Source: an uncultured Lachnoclostridium sp. (GTDB lineage Bacteria; Bacillota; Clostridia; Lachnospirales; Lachnospiraceae). From it: a stretch of DNA of 10,402 bases. Below the pieces are notes generated by a model. The model saw only the letters and a program-made list of their open reading frames with translations, did not search any database and was not told where the DNA came from. The stretch is from the NCBI GenBank assembly GCA_948330435.1, contig CAOJBY010000050.1:1-10402 (forward strand). Reading direction: 5' to 3'. Both the position numbers and the translations under genes were made by a program. Shown one piece after another: positions 1 to 5,928 of the stretch; the stretch's first letter is position 1; each line of letters starts with the position of its first letter.

Positions 1-203
1 TTCTTTTTCTCAATCACCTGTGCCTGAAAATTTTCGGGATTCCCGTTGAAATTAAAAAAGATACTATTGAAAAAAGATGATAGCCTGATTATACTATAAA
101 ATTTGGAATTTTCAACCTTTTTTTGTAATTTTTTGTAGCTTTGCGTTCTGTTTTCAATCCCTTTTCGTTATTTATCATCTACTTTGTAATCCATCACACA
201 CCT
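1..203. other. AT-rich non-coding leader region at left edge
   Basis: No supportable gene lies here. On the minus strand it holds an 8-codon ORF (MDYKVDDK, ATG at 191-193) placed behind a GGAGG with 6-nt spacing supplied by the intergenic repeat at 204-254, then a promoter at 88-115, then A/T-rich leader running off the window. A short palindrome CGGGATTCCCG lies at 34-44. The 8-codon ORF looks like the stump of a lost gene or a cassette end rather than a real product. Confidence 0.5.
88..115 (-). promoter_or_regulatory. Sigma-A-type promoter firing off the left edge
   Basis: On the minus strand a -35 box TTGAAA (110-115) is followed after 16 bases by a perfect TATAAT (88-93). Transcription would start near position 81 and leave the window, so the controlled gene cannot be seen. 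It lies downstream of the last repeat of the cassette-like array and probably marks an independent transcription unit. It is a motif match only. Confidence 0.55.
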
Positions 204-254
204 CCATAAATCCCAACTTAACGCTCTTCACAGCTTCCCGTCAAACCGGAAGTT
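204..254 (-). repeat. Intergenic cassette-boundary repeat, copy C
   Basis: This copy aligns without gaps to those at 808-858 and 1614-1664 and shares the core ACGCTCTTC (221-229, plus-strand reading). Read on the minus strand, the gene-proximal end TTTATGGAGG is a Shine-Dalgarno, but it is followed only by the 8-codon ORF, so this copy seems to close the array. This copy alone has a local hairpin, AGCTTCC pairing with GGAAGTT. Confidence 0.8.
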
Positions 255-265
255 ATCTATCTCTT

Positions 266-796
266 TTATTCGGTTTGTTTCCATATCCTTAGCCACACCG
301 TGCCATTGCTATATACTGCAAAGAAAATACGGAATTGTTTTTCGTCAAATTCGCCATTACTAATCATTATCTCCTGGACAATACCATTCAATTTCATCCT
401 ATATCCTGTTTCTTGGTATCCGTTTCGCAAATAAAAATCTTTTCGTCTTCTTCTCAATTCTATATCTAGAGCATTTTTATCGCATGGTTCAATTGAAATA
501 ATAATCTTCTTGTCGGGATATTTGTATTGTATTTCCTGTAATATAGCACTTCCATAACCATTGGATCGGATTGTTTTATCCACTGCCAAAAACATAACAA
601 ATACTATTTTTCTATTATGTGCCAAATATATAAACCCACATAAGGTATCTTTATCATAAAACGCCCAAAAATCAGTGTTCCACAATTTAGACATTGCAAC
701 CATCATTGAGAATGGCATTCTCTCATTTTTAGGAAAAGAATCAATATAAATATTCTTTACATCTATATTTCTAAGTTTTACTTTTTTGATTTGCAT
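266..796 (-). CDS. GNAT-family N-acetyltransferase
   Basis: This 176-residue protein is of the Gcn5-related acetyltransferase fold and would transfer an acetyl group from acetyl-CoA to an unknown small molecule or protein in the cytoplasm. The acetyl-CoA pyrophosphate loop is visible as RSNGYGSAIL (residues 77-86, RxxGxG), preceded by the typical beta-4 strand (IVFVMFLAVD, 64-73). A C-terminal FYLRNGYQETGY (121-132) matches the usual 'FYxxxGF' motif of the fold. Length is normal. The ATG at 794-796 has GGGG nine bases upstream, and that site belongs to the repeat at 808-858. It is the last full gene of the array. The family is certain; the substrate cannot be told. Confidence 0.9.
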   Translation of the reverse strand: MQIKKVKLRNIDVKNIYIDSFPKNERMPFSMMVAMSKLWNTDFWAFYDKDTLCGFIYLAHNRKIVFVMFLAVDKTIRSNGYGSAILQEIQYKYPDKKIIISIEPCDKNALDIELRRRRKDFYLRNGYQETGYRMKLNGIVQEIMISNGEFDEKQFRIFFAVYSNGTVWLRIWKQTE

Positions 797-807
797 ATAT
801 TATTACC

Positions 808-858
808 CCACAAATAACGATTTTACGCTCTTCGCAGTTTCCTGATAAATTAAAGTTT
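808..858 (-). repeat. Intergenic cassette-boundary repeat, copy B
   Basis: Directly oriented copy between the alpha/beta hydrolase stop (862) and the GNAT start (796). It aligns base for base, without gaps, with copies at 204-254 and 1614-1664; the shared 14-base stretch TTTTACGCTCTTCG is identical in this copy and the one at 1614. The end facing the GNAT gene carries GTGGGG, which serves as its ribosome-binding site. Confidence 0.85.
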
Positions 859-861
859 GTA

Positions 862-1602
862 TCAGCTTTGCAGATATTCAATCAGCTTATTTGCATATTC
901 ATCGCTATGTTCGTGTAAATACTGCCCATGTCCCATATATTCAATCTCTATATCTATTATAGCGGGCAGATATTTCTTTAACAAAGTAACGCTCTTCCTT
1001 GGATATTGCTCATTTGAACCTCTCCAGAACAAAATAACCCCCTTGTAATTTCTTATACTTTCAGGAATATGATACTTATACACAAATTCACATGCATTTT
1101 TTATCGTATTTGAGGTGATGCCCATATAAAGCATTTCGATAATACTGTTGTTATCTTTTCCCATAACAGCGTCCATCATAAATTTCGGGATTGCTTTTCC
1201 GTTTCGAATCCGCTTGATCGCTTTGCAGAACATATATTCATACGGCTTTGTCAACAAGCCCATCTTTGTCAGAAACGCCGCATCCAAATGTGTTTTAGCG
1301 ACATTAACATTGCCTCTTCCAATAATTTCAACAGCCATTGTTGCTCCCATAGAAAATCCAGATAGACAATACAAATTACCAGATAGATTATTTATTATGT
1401 AATTTTCTATCTCGTCGCAATTGTTCTTAAGACTGACAAGTTCATCTGTTCTTTCACTGTGCCCATCCACTTCTGCCAATATCACATAATAATCTGACAA
1501 ATATTTTAAAATTGGTTCATAGCAAAGCATTGCCGTAGAAGCCATTCCATGTATAAATAGTATTGACTTATTATTTTTATCGCCGAAACATAAAAAATTC
1601 AT
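862..1602 (-). CDS. Alpha/beta-fold hydrolase
   Basis: This 246-residue serine hydrolase is of the alpha/beta-hydrolase fold. The oxyanion-hole segment is ILFIHGMAS (about 14-22), the nucleophile elbow is GFSMG (82-86, Ser84), and the catalytic histidine is probably in YMGHGQYLHEHSDEY near 222-236. A candidate acid lies around SNE (196-198). No signal peptide is present, so it is probably cytosolic. I chose the ATG at 1600-1602 because GGGGG lies eight bases upstream; the longer frame to 1623 would translate the repeat itself. It sits alone between two repeat copies, as a single-gene unit. The substrate (ester, lactone or peptide) cannot be deduced. Confidence 0.88.
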   Translation of the reverse strand: MNFLCFGDKNNKSILFIHGMASTAMLCYEPILKYLSDYYVILAEVDGHSERTDELVSLKNNCDEIENYIINNLSGNLYCLSGFSMGATMAVEIIGRGNVNVAKTHLDAAFLTKMGLLTKPYEYMFCKAIKRIRNGKAIPKFMMDAVMGKDNNSIIEMLYMGITSNTIKNACEFVYKYHIPESIRNYKGVILFWRGSNEQYPRKSVTLLKKYLPAIIDIEIEYMGHGQYLHEHSDEYANKLIEYLQS

Positions 1603-1613
1603 AACACAGTCCC

Positions 1614-1664
1614 CCATAAACACCGATTTTACGCTCTTCGCAACTCCCCGATAAACTTAAATTT
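1614..1664 (-). repeat. Intergenic cassette-boundary repeat, copy A
   Basis: Third of the well-conserved copies, between the DUF3795 stop (1667) and the hydrolase start (1602). The core ACGCTCTTCG lies at 1631-1640, at the same offset of 17 bases from the left edge as in the other two. On the minus strand the repeat ends in TTTATGGGGG, the ribosome-binding site of the hydrolase. Confidence 0.85.
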
Positions 1665-1666
1665 TC

Positions 1667-2080
1667 CTATTCCATTTTTTCTTGACACTCACTACATTCT
1701 CTATCGTGGATGGAAATAATACCTCCACATTTAGGACAAGTATATTTTTCTTTCTGCTGTTCCATGAAACAATCTAAACCATGTTCTCGTACAAAACAGC
1801 CGTTTTTTATAAGGCTTGCCTGATACCTCTTGTTATAACTTTTTTCAAGATTTTTAATTAGCTTACATGGATATTCGAAGCAGTCAAAGCAATAGGACAA
1901 TGCTTTTTCTTTGATACAGTTCTTAATTTTGCATTTACGACAATGTTCAGGCTTTCCGTTATCACGGTTCAAACAACCCGCACAAGGCTTACTATGATAA
2001 CAATGCTTATAGCAAACCTTGCAATTCATTCCACAAGGGGCGAACATACCCGTATCAATATTTTCTTTAGGCATTTTCAT
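1667..2080 (-). CDS. DUF3795 cysteine-rich protein with C-terminal zinc ribbon
   Basis: This 137-residue protein is extremely cysteine-rich: 18 cysteines in clusters such as CGMNCKVC, CAGC, CRKC and CFDC. The arrangement is typical of DUF3795 proteins, small presumed metal-binding proteins of unknown function. The last 25 residues add a second module, YTCPKCGG...CSEC, a classic CPxCG/CxxC zinc ribbon. The start is taken at the ATG 2078-2080, which has AGGGG eight bases upstream; a TTG at 2098 is in frame but overlaps the SDR stop and lies in the repeat. It forms a single-gene unit between repeats A and D. Metal and function are unknown. Confidence 0.8.
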   Translation of the reverse strand: MKMPKENIDTGMFAPCGMNCKVCYKHCYHSKPCAGCLNRDNGKPEHCRKCKIKNCIKEKALSYCFDCFEYPCKLIKNLEKSYNKRYQASLIKNGCFVREHGLDCFMEQQKEKYTCPKCGGIISIHDRECSECQEKME

Positions 2081-2090
2081 AGGTTCTGCC

Positions 2091-2141
2091 CCTTTCAATC
2101 ACAATTTACCCTTTTCGCAGCCTTGGTCATCATTTTCCCGA
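2091..2141 (-). repeat. Cassette-boundary repeat, divergent copy D overlapping the SDR 3' end
   Basis: The core ACCCTTTTCGCA (2108-2119) matches ACGCTCTTCGCA of copy A at 10 of 12 positions, preceded by TTT as in the others. On the minus strand it supplies the last SDR residues (about AAKRVNCD) and stop, then GAAAGGGG as ribosome-binding site of the DUF3795 gene. The left flank is less conserved than in copies A-C, so the outer limits are approximate. Confidence 0.55.
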
Positions 2142-2847
2142 TGAAAAGGGGATGCCTGTAAGAAAACTTCATTTGCACTGTCTGGATTGCAGAGTGGCAG
2201 ATCACAAACCTTTTTAACCATATACGGTCAGCCAGTCCATATCCAACTTCTTTTGCCTTTGCCATAAATTCTTTTGGAACTGAAATTCCCGATGCTGATT
2301 TTGTATCTGTCAATGGCGGATGGAACAAATGGAAGCTAATCCCGTATTCTTCATTTTCTATTTGCAGACATTTAGCCAATGCTTCTATTGCTCCTTTTGA
2401 AGCGGCATACGGGGAAATGTCTGCAAATCCAGTAACGCCTACGCCTGAACTTGTAAATATAATACGTCCCTTTTTCGCTTTTTGCATATAAGGAAGAACT
2501 GTTTTTGCCAATCTCAACGCCCCAAAATAATTTACGTCCATTACATTTTGATATATTTCAAGATCCGTATCTCGCTCGCTTTCAAAAGTGCACAGACAGG
2601 CATTGTGGATTGCAATGTCAATATCTCCAAAATTTTGGACTGCCTGCAGCACGCCATTCTCAATGCCGGAAAGGCTTCTTGCATCTGCAATGATTGGCAG
2701 GAGTACCTTTTGATACTTTTCTTTTAATTTCTCAATTTCCTGAATTTGAATATCCAACACTGTTACCGTATTTCCCAATTGCAGCAATCTTTCTGCAAGA
2801 TAATAACCAATCCCTCGATTCGCACCAACGACTAACACATTCGCCAT
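2095..2847 (-). CDS. Short-chain dehydrogenase/reductase (SDR)
   Basis: This classical SDR of 250 residues is an NAD(P)-dependent oxidoreductase of the Rossmann fold. The dinucleotide-binding glycine motif GANRGIG lies at 8-14; an acidic Asp32 after beta-2 may favour NAD. HNAC (81-84) stands in for NNAG, the catalytic Ser is in TSSG (132-135), and YAASK (147-151) gives Tyr147 and Lys151. The ATG at 2845-2847 is one base from the TetR stop, with GAGGG just upstream, so the two genes are translationally coupled; the longer frame to 2925 only overlaps TetR. The tail AAKRVNCD is encoded by a copy of the boundary repeat, so the native C-terminus may have been replaced. Substrate unknown. Confidence 0.88.
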   Translation of the reverse strand: MANVLVVGANRGIGYYLAERLLQLGNTVTVLDIQIQEIEKLKEKYQKVLLPIIADARSLSGIENGVLQAVQNFGDIDIAIHNACLCTFESERDTDLEIYQNVMDVNYFGALRLAKTVLPYMQKAKKGRIIFTSSGVGVTGFADISPYAASKGAIEALAKCLQIENEEYGISFHLFHPPLTDTKSASGISVPKEFMAKAKEVGYGLADRIWLKRFVICHSAIQTVQMKFSYRHPLFIGKMMTKAAKRVNCD

Positions 2848-2848
2848 A

Positions 2849-3385
2849 TTACAGGCCCTCGATTTCTTTGAAAAAATTGTAGATATGCTCATACGCATTT
2901 CCCCGAAAAGCCTGTTTCTGTTCATCTGTCAATGTTCCGCAAAAAAGCTGCCGCTGCGTAAAAAGATAAATCGGTGCATAAAATTTCATTGCCAGATAGT
3001 TACTGTCTGCTGTTTGGAGCATTCCTTTTGACATTAACAGAGAAAATACCTTTGTTTGAAAATTTAATGGCTTATCAAATATCCAGCAATCATATATTTT
3101 TTGTATTTCATCATTGCGAAAACGTTCCAGCGAAAGTAATCTCATAACTTTGTTGCAGTATTCGTCCATTAGATACTTTTCAAAAAAGCAGTCACAAGTT
3201 TGTTCCAATAACTTTCCCTCAGCAGTTTTCTGTGTAATCGTTAACGCCTGCTCTAATTGGGTCATGAAACCGGTTGCTATTGATTCAAAATGCCGCAACA
3301 GCTCATCCAATATCGCCTGCTTATTTTTGAAATGATAGTAGACAGAGCTTCCCGGCAAACGCACTCTTAAGCAAATACGCCCCAT
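2849..3385 (-). CDS. TetR-family regulator, N-terminally truncated
   Basis: TetR-type repressor, 178 residues. The family's recognition-helix signature is visible as SSVYYHFKNKQAILDELL (13-30), followed by an all-helical ligand-binding region. Intact members carry roughly 25-30 more residues before this point, forming helix 1 and the start of the helix-turn-helix; here only MGRICLRVRLPG precedes it. Residues 4-10 still loosely fit a family pattern such as IAxRVGL, but the turn glycine is arginine. The apparent start lies against repeat copy E, so the 5' end was probably removed by the event that placed the repeat. It is coupled to the SDR gene downstream, a usual local-repressor pairing, but specific DNA binding is doubtful. 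Treat it as a possible pseudogene. Confidence 0.75.
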   Translation of the reverse strand: MGRICLRVRLPGSSVYYHFKNKQAILDELLRHFESIATGFMTQLEQALTITQKTAEGKLLEQTCDCFFEKYLMDEYCNKVMRLLSLERFRNDEIQKIYDCWIFDKPLNFQTKVFSLLMSKGMLQTADSNYLAMKFYAPIYLFTQRQLFCGTLTDEQKQAFRGNAYEHIYNFFKEIEGL

Positions 3386-3413
3386 TTACCCTCTTGCAGT
3401 TCAGGCCTAAATT
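3371..3413 (-). repeat. Cassette-boundary repeat, divergent copy E at the TetR 5' break
   Basis: TTTACCCTCTTGCAGTTC (3385-3402) matches the TTTACGCTCTTCGCAGTTTC of copy B with one base missing and few changes, and TAAATT follows in both. It fills the gap between the racemase stop (3414) and the truncated TetR frame, and its gene-proximal side creates the only available ATG (3383-3385). Limits are approximate. Confidence 0.6.
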
Positions 3414-4112
3414 CTAATCATCCATCATGGCCTGCCGAATCAGCTCCCCAATGTGTATCTCAACGCTGTCCATACAGGGAAGAACGCAGTTCTCATTATT
3501 CAACAATAAAGGCAGCTCCGTACATCCCAATATGACTGCTTCAGTTCCATAATCATTTTGCATCTTATGAATGATATGATTGAACTCCTGCAATGTCGTT
3601 TCCTTTACGATACCCAATTCCAATTCTTCCAGGATTCTTTTTGCCACCAGATCTCTGTCCGCTTTTTCCGGAACCACGATCTCGATGCCTGCTTCCGTGA
3701 AATCTTTTTTCATATAATCCTGTTCCATCGTGAAAATCGTTCCAAGCAGTCCAACCCTTTTATACTTTCTCCGCACAGCTTCATCACATACTGCTTTCGG
3801 AATACGAACCAGTGACACATTCGCCGCCTTTTCAACAGCGTCAAATACAATGTGCATGGTTCCGGCTGTCAACGCAATGATTTCCGAGCCTGACGCCTTT
3901 AGTGCCTGGACCTTTTCCGTAAGATATTCGGCCAGTTCTTCATAATTTCCGGATGACACGTATTTCCATGCCTTTCTGAAATTTACGCTTTCGATGGCTA
4001 TATCCGGCATAGCGGTTCCGCCTGTCAAATTATCAATTCTGCTGTTTAATTCCTTATAATACATCAAAGTGGACTCAGGTCCCGTACCGCCCACCAGTCC
4101 TATCTTTTTCAT
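3414..4112 (-). CDS. Aspartate/glutamate racemase family protein (YgeA/RacX type)
   Basis: This 232-residue cofactor-independent amino-acid racemase of the Asp/Glu racemase superfamily would interconvert L and D forms of an acidic amino acid in the cytosol. The N-terminal signature GLVGGTGPESTLMYY is at 5-19. The second catalytic cysteine is present in GCTEL (Cys197), but the first position reads LTAGTMH, so Thr82 replaces the usual cysteine. From memory, E. coli YgeA has the same Thr/Cys pair (Thr83/Cys197) and is L-specific, so activity is plausible. The start at 4110-4112 is fixed by AGGAGG eight bases upstream; the frame extends to 4166 but only through the repeat. It is the first unit of the array. 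Confidence 0.87.
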   Translation of the reverse strand: MKKIGLVGGTGPESTLMYYKELNSRIDNLTGGTAMPDIAIESVNFRKAWKYVSSGNYEELAEYLTEKVQALKASGSEIIALTAGTMHIVFDAVEKAANVSLVRIPKAVCDEAVRRKYKRVGLLGTIFTMEQDYMKKDFTEAGIEIVVPEKADRDLVAKRILEELELGIVKETTLQEFNHIIHKMQNDYGTEAVILGCTELPLLLNNENCVLPCMDSVEIHIGELIRQAMMDD

Positions 4113-4129
4113 GCTGTATTCCTCCTGTG

Positions 4130-4175
4130 CAAAGCCTGATTCCACACCCTTGCAGCTCCCTCGCAAACGAAAATA
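4130..4175 (-). repeat. Cassette-boundary repeat, most divergent copy F
   Basis: ACCCTTGCAGCTCCC (4146-4160) followed by CAAACGAAAAT corresponds to the core and right flank of the family (ACGCTCTTCGCARYTYCC then AAA...), with two small gaps. It lies upstream of the racemase, where each other unit also has its copy. On its own the match would be weak; the position in the series supports it. Confidence 0.45.
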
Positions 4176-4202
4176 TTATTATCCCTCTTTGATATGATCA
4201 AA
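4173..4202 (-). promoter_or_regulatory. Possible array promoter with overlapping dyad
   Basis: On the minus strand TTGATC (4196-4201) and TAATAT (4173-4178) are 17 bases apart, a weak sigma-A-like promoter whose transcript would begin near 4166, at the edge of repeat F, and run through the whole array. A 15-base dyad, TTTGAT-CAT-ATCAAA (4188-4202), overlaps the -35 box and could be an operator. Both boxes are imperfect. Confidence 0.3.
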
Positions 4203-4239
4203 ACGGTAATGATTGTCCTAATAAATGAAACCGTAACTC

Positions 4240-5127
4240 TCATATACCACATGGTAATTTCCCGGCCAGCTCTTCCAACTCCCCTTTTGTCATAGATGGG
4301 ATCAGAATGTGGTCTGCGTCAAAGGGCCGGACGCCATAGCTGCTCACTTCCTCAATAAAACGCTCATAAGGAAATATTCCATCCAGCACACGATTCTCGC
4401 TGTAAAGCACAAACTGGACGTACCCCTCTGTTATCTCAGGCTTATTCAGATCCAGAAATCCGTCAGCACGGACAGGAAAAATACTCTCACATTCTTCTGT
4501 CAAGGCATAAAAGGCTCCTACCTCTTTTGTATCGCCTTTCTGAAGAAGTCTTGGCTTTGCATAATACACATCCATTGCCTGAATGTCATGCAATGTCTGT
4601 TCAAAATCGGAAAGATCCGTACAGGTCTCCCATGCGGCTACCTTATCTTTTGTCAGCGTATAAGGCCATCGTGCCAGAGTAAGAATATGGTTCCCAAATT
4701 CTTTATTCCCGCAAAACCGGTTCAGTGACTTTCGGCTAAACTCAGCAAAGTTCTCAATTCCCTGTCCCAATTCCCTGCCAGTGAAGCATCTCTCTTCTTC
4801 CACGCAATACATCTCCACCTTACCCAAACGTCTCTCTATCTCCCCTGCAAGCCGGGCAAAGTCCGTGATCTCCGCTTTGGTTGTGGGAATATTATAGCTT
4901 ATCTCATAATATCCCTCCCGGGCTTTCCTGCCATCAAAAAAAATCCCCCGCCCGATGCGTTCCGGATTATAAAAAATAGCCGTTCCCTGGGTCTGTTCAT
5001 TTTCCTGTAAAATGTAAAAATCATTATTGGAGCCATAACAAAGGCCGCAGGTACGGGCCAGTGACGGAATATCAAGAACCGTCTTTCCAAATAATTTCTT
5101 TTGTCTAATCTGCAAAGTGAATGCCAT
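4240..5127 (-). CDS. DUF4299-like protein of unknown function
   Basis: This 295-residue soluble protein has no signal peptide or membrane segment. The N-terminus (IRQKKLFGKTVL) and the segment FYNPERIGRGIFF, followed by a 'YEISYNIPTTKAEI' stretch, recall the DUF4299 family of Firmicutes proteins of about 300 residues; this is from memory and uncertain. No catalytic motif is evident. The start at 5125-5127 is preferred because AGGGGAG lies about eight bases upstream; the frame is open to 5235 but that extension has no ribosome-binding site. It follows the coiled-coil gene by about 110 bases on the same strand, so the two may be co-transcribed. Confidence 0.7.
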   Translation of the reverse strand: MAFTLQIRQKKLFGKTVLDIPSLARTCGLCYGSNNDFYILQENEQTQGTAIFYNPERIGRGIFFDGRKAREGYYEISYNIPTTKAEITDFARLAGEIERRLGKVEMYCVEEERCFTGRELGQGIENFAEFSRKSLNRFCGNKEFGNHILTLARWPYTLTKDKVAAWETCTDLSDFEQTLHDIQAMDVYYAKPRLLQKGDTKEVGAFYALTEECESIFPVRADGFLDLNKPEITEGYVQFVLYSENRVLDGIFPYERFIEEVSSYGVRPFDADHILIPSMTKGELEELAGKLPCGI

Positions 5128-5236
5128 GATAAAATCTCCCCTGCCTTTTCTGCACAAGTTATTTTTTAAAATTTTATCATATTCTGTGGACAATATCCAT
5201 AATACTTCGGCTTTAAATTCCTTTAAAAATTTCATC

Positions 5237-5743
5237 TTATACTTTCAAATCGATTGCTCTTTTAAACATCTGCGGCACATAGTTCTCTGCTCCCAAGACC
5301 AATTCTTCCGAACTGCCCCTCACAGCTAAATCCCCTCTTCCCTTTTCTTGAACCGTCGGCGTGATTGATTGATCAATTTCAACTACATCAAAATTGTTAT
5401 TGGATTCCCTATGACTTTTCATATTTTTTTCATCCGATTGTGTAGGATCCTCACTTGTTTTTTCCGGGGCTTTCTCTTTCAGCCTTGCTTCCAACTCCGC
5501 CTTTTCGTTCCGCTTAGCTTCCTTTTGAGACTCTTTTAATTCTTTCTGTGCCTTAACCAATGCTTCTTCCGCCCGATCCAGTTCTTTTCCCCCATACTTT
5601 CCGGCACGTTCCACCAGTTCCCAATCCGGACTCTGCTTTGCAAGCTCTCTTGATACCATATTCATTGGTTTTAACGCCGCCTTTGCACTGGAATCCGCAG
5701 ACATCAGTGCATAGCTTAACCCTCCAGATATTAAATTTGCCAT
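5237..5743 (-). CDS. Coiled-coil protein of unknown function
   Basis: I do not recognise this 168-residue protein. Residues 52-98 are a highly charged heptad-like stretch (KELDRAEEALVKAQKELKES and beyond) that should form a long helix or coiled coil, followed by a polar, probably disordered linker rich in E, K, S and N (99-125) and a short hydrophobic-charged tail. No signal peptide or membrane helix is visible. The start at 5741-5743 has AGGAGG eight bases upstream, so it is convincingly expressed. It directly follows the inverted-repeat element and precedes the DUF4299-like gene on the same strand. Confidence 0.72.
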   Translation of the reverse strand: MANLISGGLSYALMSADSSAKAALKPMNMVSRELAKQSPDWELVERAGKYGGKELDRAEEALVKAQKELKESQKEAKRNEKAELEARLKEKAPEKTSEDPTQSDEKNMKSHRESNNNFDVVEIDQSITPTVQEKGRGDLAVRGSSEELVLGAENYVPQMFKRAIDLKV

Positions 5744-5763
5744 TTTCTAGTCCTCCTATCAAA

Positions 5764-5879
5764 GTTGCTACGCAACAGTACTAAAGGGTAAAGTCACTTC
5801 GGCACACCTGTAATGAGAGAAACTTTCATTCGAAAGGACACTCATGAAAGTTTCTCTCATGCACCTCCTCGACTTTACC
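5764..5879. repeat. Nested inverted-repeat element (MITE/REP-like)
   Basis: Three perfect inverted repeats are packed together. The inner pair is 17 bp, ATGAGAGAAACTTTCAT (5813-5829) against 5844-5860, with a 14-base loop. An outer 9-bp pair, GGTAAAGTC (5787-5795) and GACTTTACC (5871-5879), encloses it. GTTGC-TAC-GCAAC (5764-5776) lies beside them. Such architecture is typical of non-autonomous palindromic repeats. It fills most of the gap between the M56 and coiled-coil genes. Confidence 0.7.
5768..5860 (-). CDS. Candidate 30-codon ORF inside the inverted-repeat element
   Basis: An ATG at 5858-5860 opens a 30-residue frame (MRETFMSVLSNESFSHYRCA then EVTLPFSTVA) ending at TAG 5768-5770. AGGAGG lies only three bases before the ATG, too close for efficient use; a second ATG five codons on is better spaced. 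Most of the frame is dictated by the palindromic arms, so it may be an accidental ORF carried by the repeat. I do not recognise a protein family. Confidence 0.25.
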   Translation of the reverse strand: MRETFMSVLSNESFSHYRCAEVTLPFSTVA

Positions 5880-5928
5880 GTCCAGCAGAAAATATTTTTC
5901 AAAAACACTTGACATTTCTAAGCTGGAC
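5880..5928. repeat. 7-bp inverted repeat next to the M56 stop codon
   Basis: GTCCAGC (5880-5886) and GCTGGAC (5922-5928) flank a 35-base A/T-rich segment. The right arm abuts the M56 stop codon and the left arm abuts the outer arm of the nested repeat element. It could be a weak terminator or a boundary scar; there is no proper T-tract after it. Confidence 0.35.

Noticed and set aside
857..1402. Plus-strand ORFs opposite the hydrolase and other genes
   Set aside because: All plus-strand frames lie opposite well-supported minus-strand genes, show no family motifs and have no proper ribosome-binding sites.
204..4175. Classical integron attC sites
   Set aside because: I looked for the RYYYAAC and GTTRRRY core sites and for a shared hairpin. 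They are absent; only copy C has a local stem. The repeats are therefore not called attC, although the layout is similar.
204..4175. CRISPR array
   Set aside because: Repeats are separated by whole genes of 500-1300 bases and are not identical; there are no short regular spacers and no cas genes.
4203..4234. Terminator after the DUF4299-like gene
   Set aside because: ACGGT and ACCGT could pair, but the stem is only 5 bp with a 22-base loop and a run of just four T's, too weak to call.
4899..5090. 63-codon minus-strand frame inside the DUF4299-like gene
   Set aside because: It is a shifted frame within a gene with a clear start and ribosome-binding site and shows no motif.
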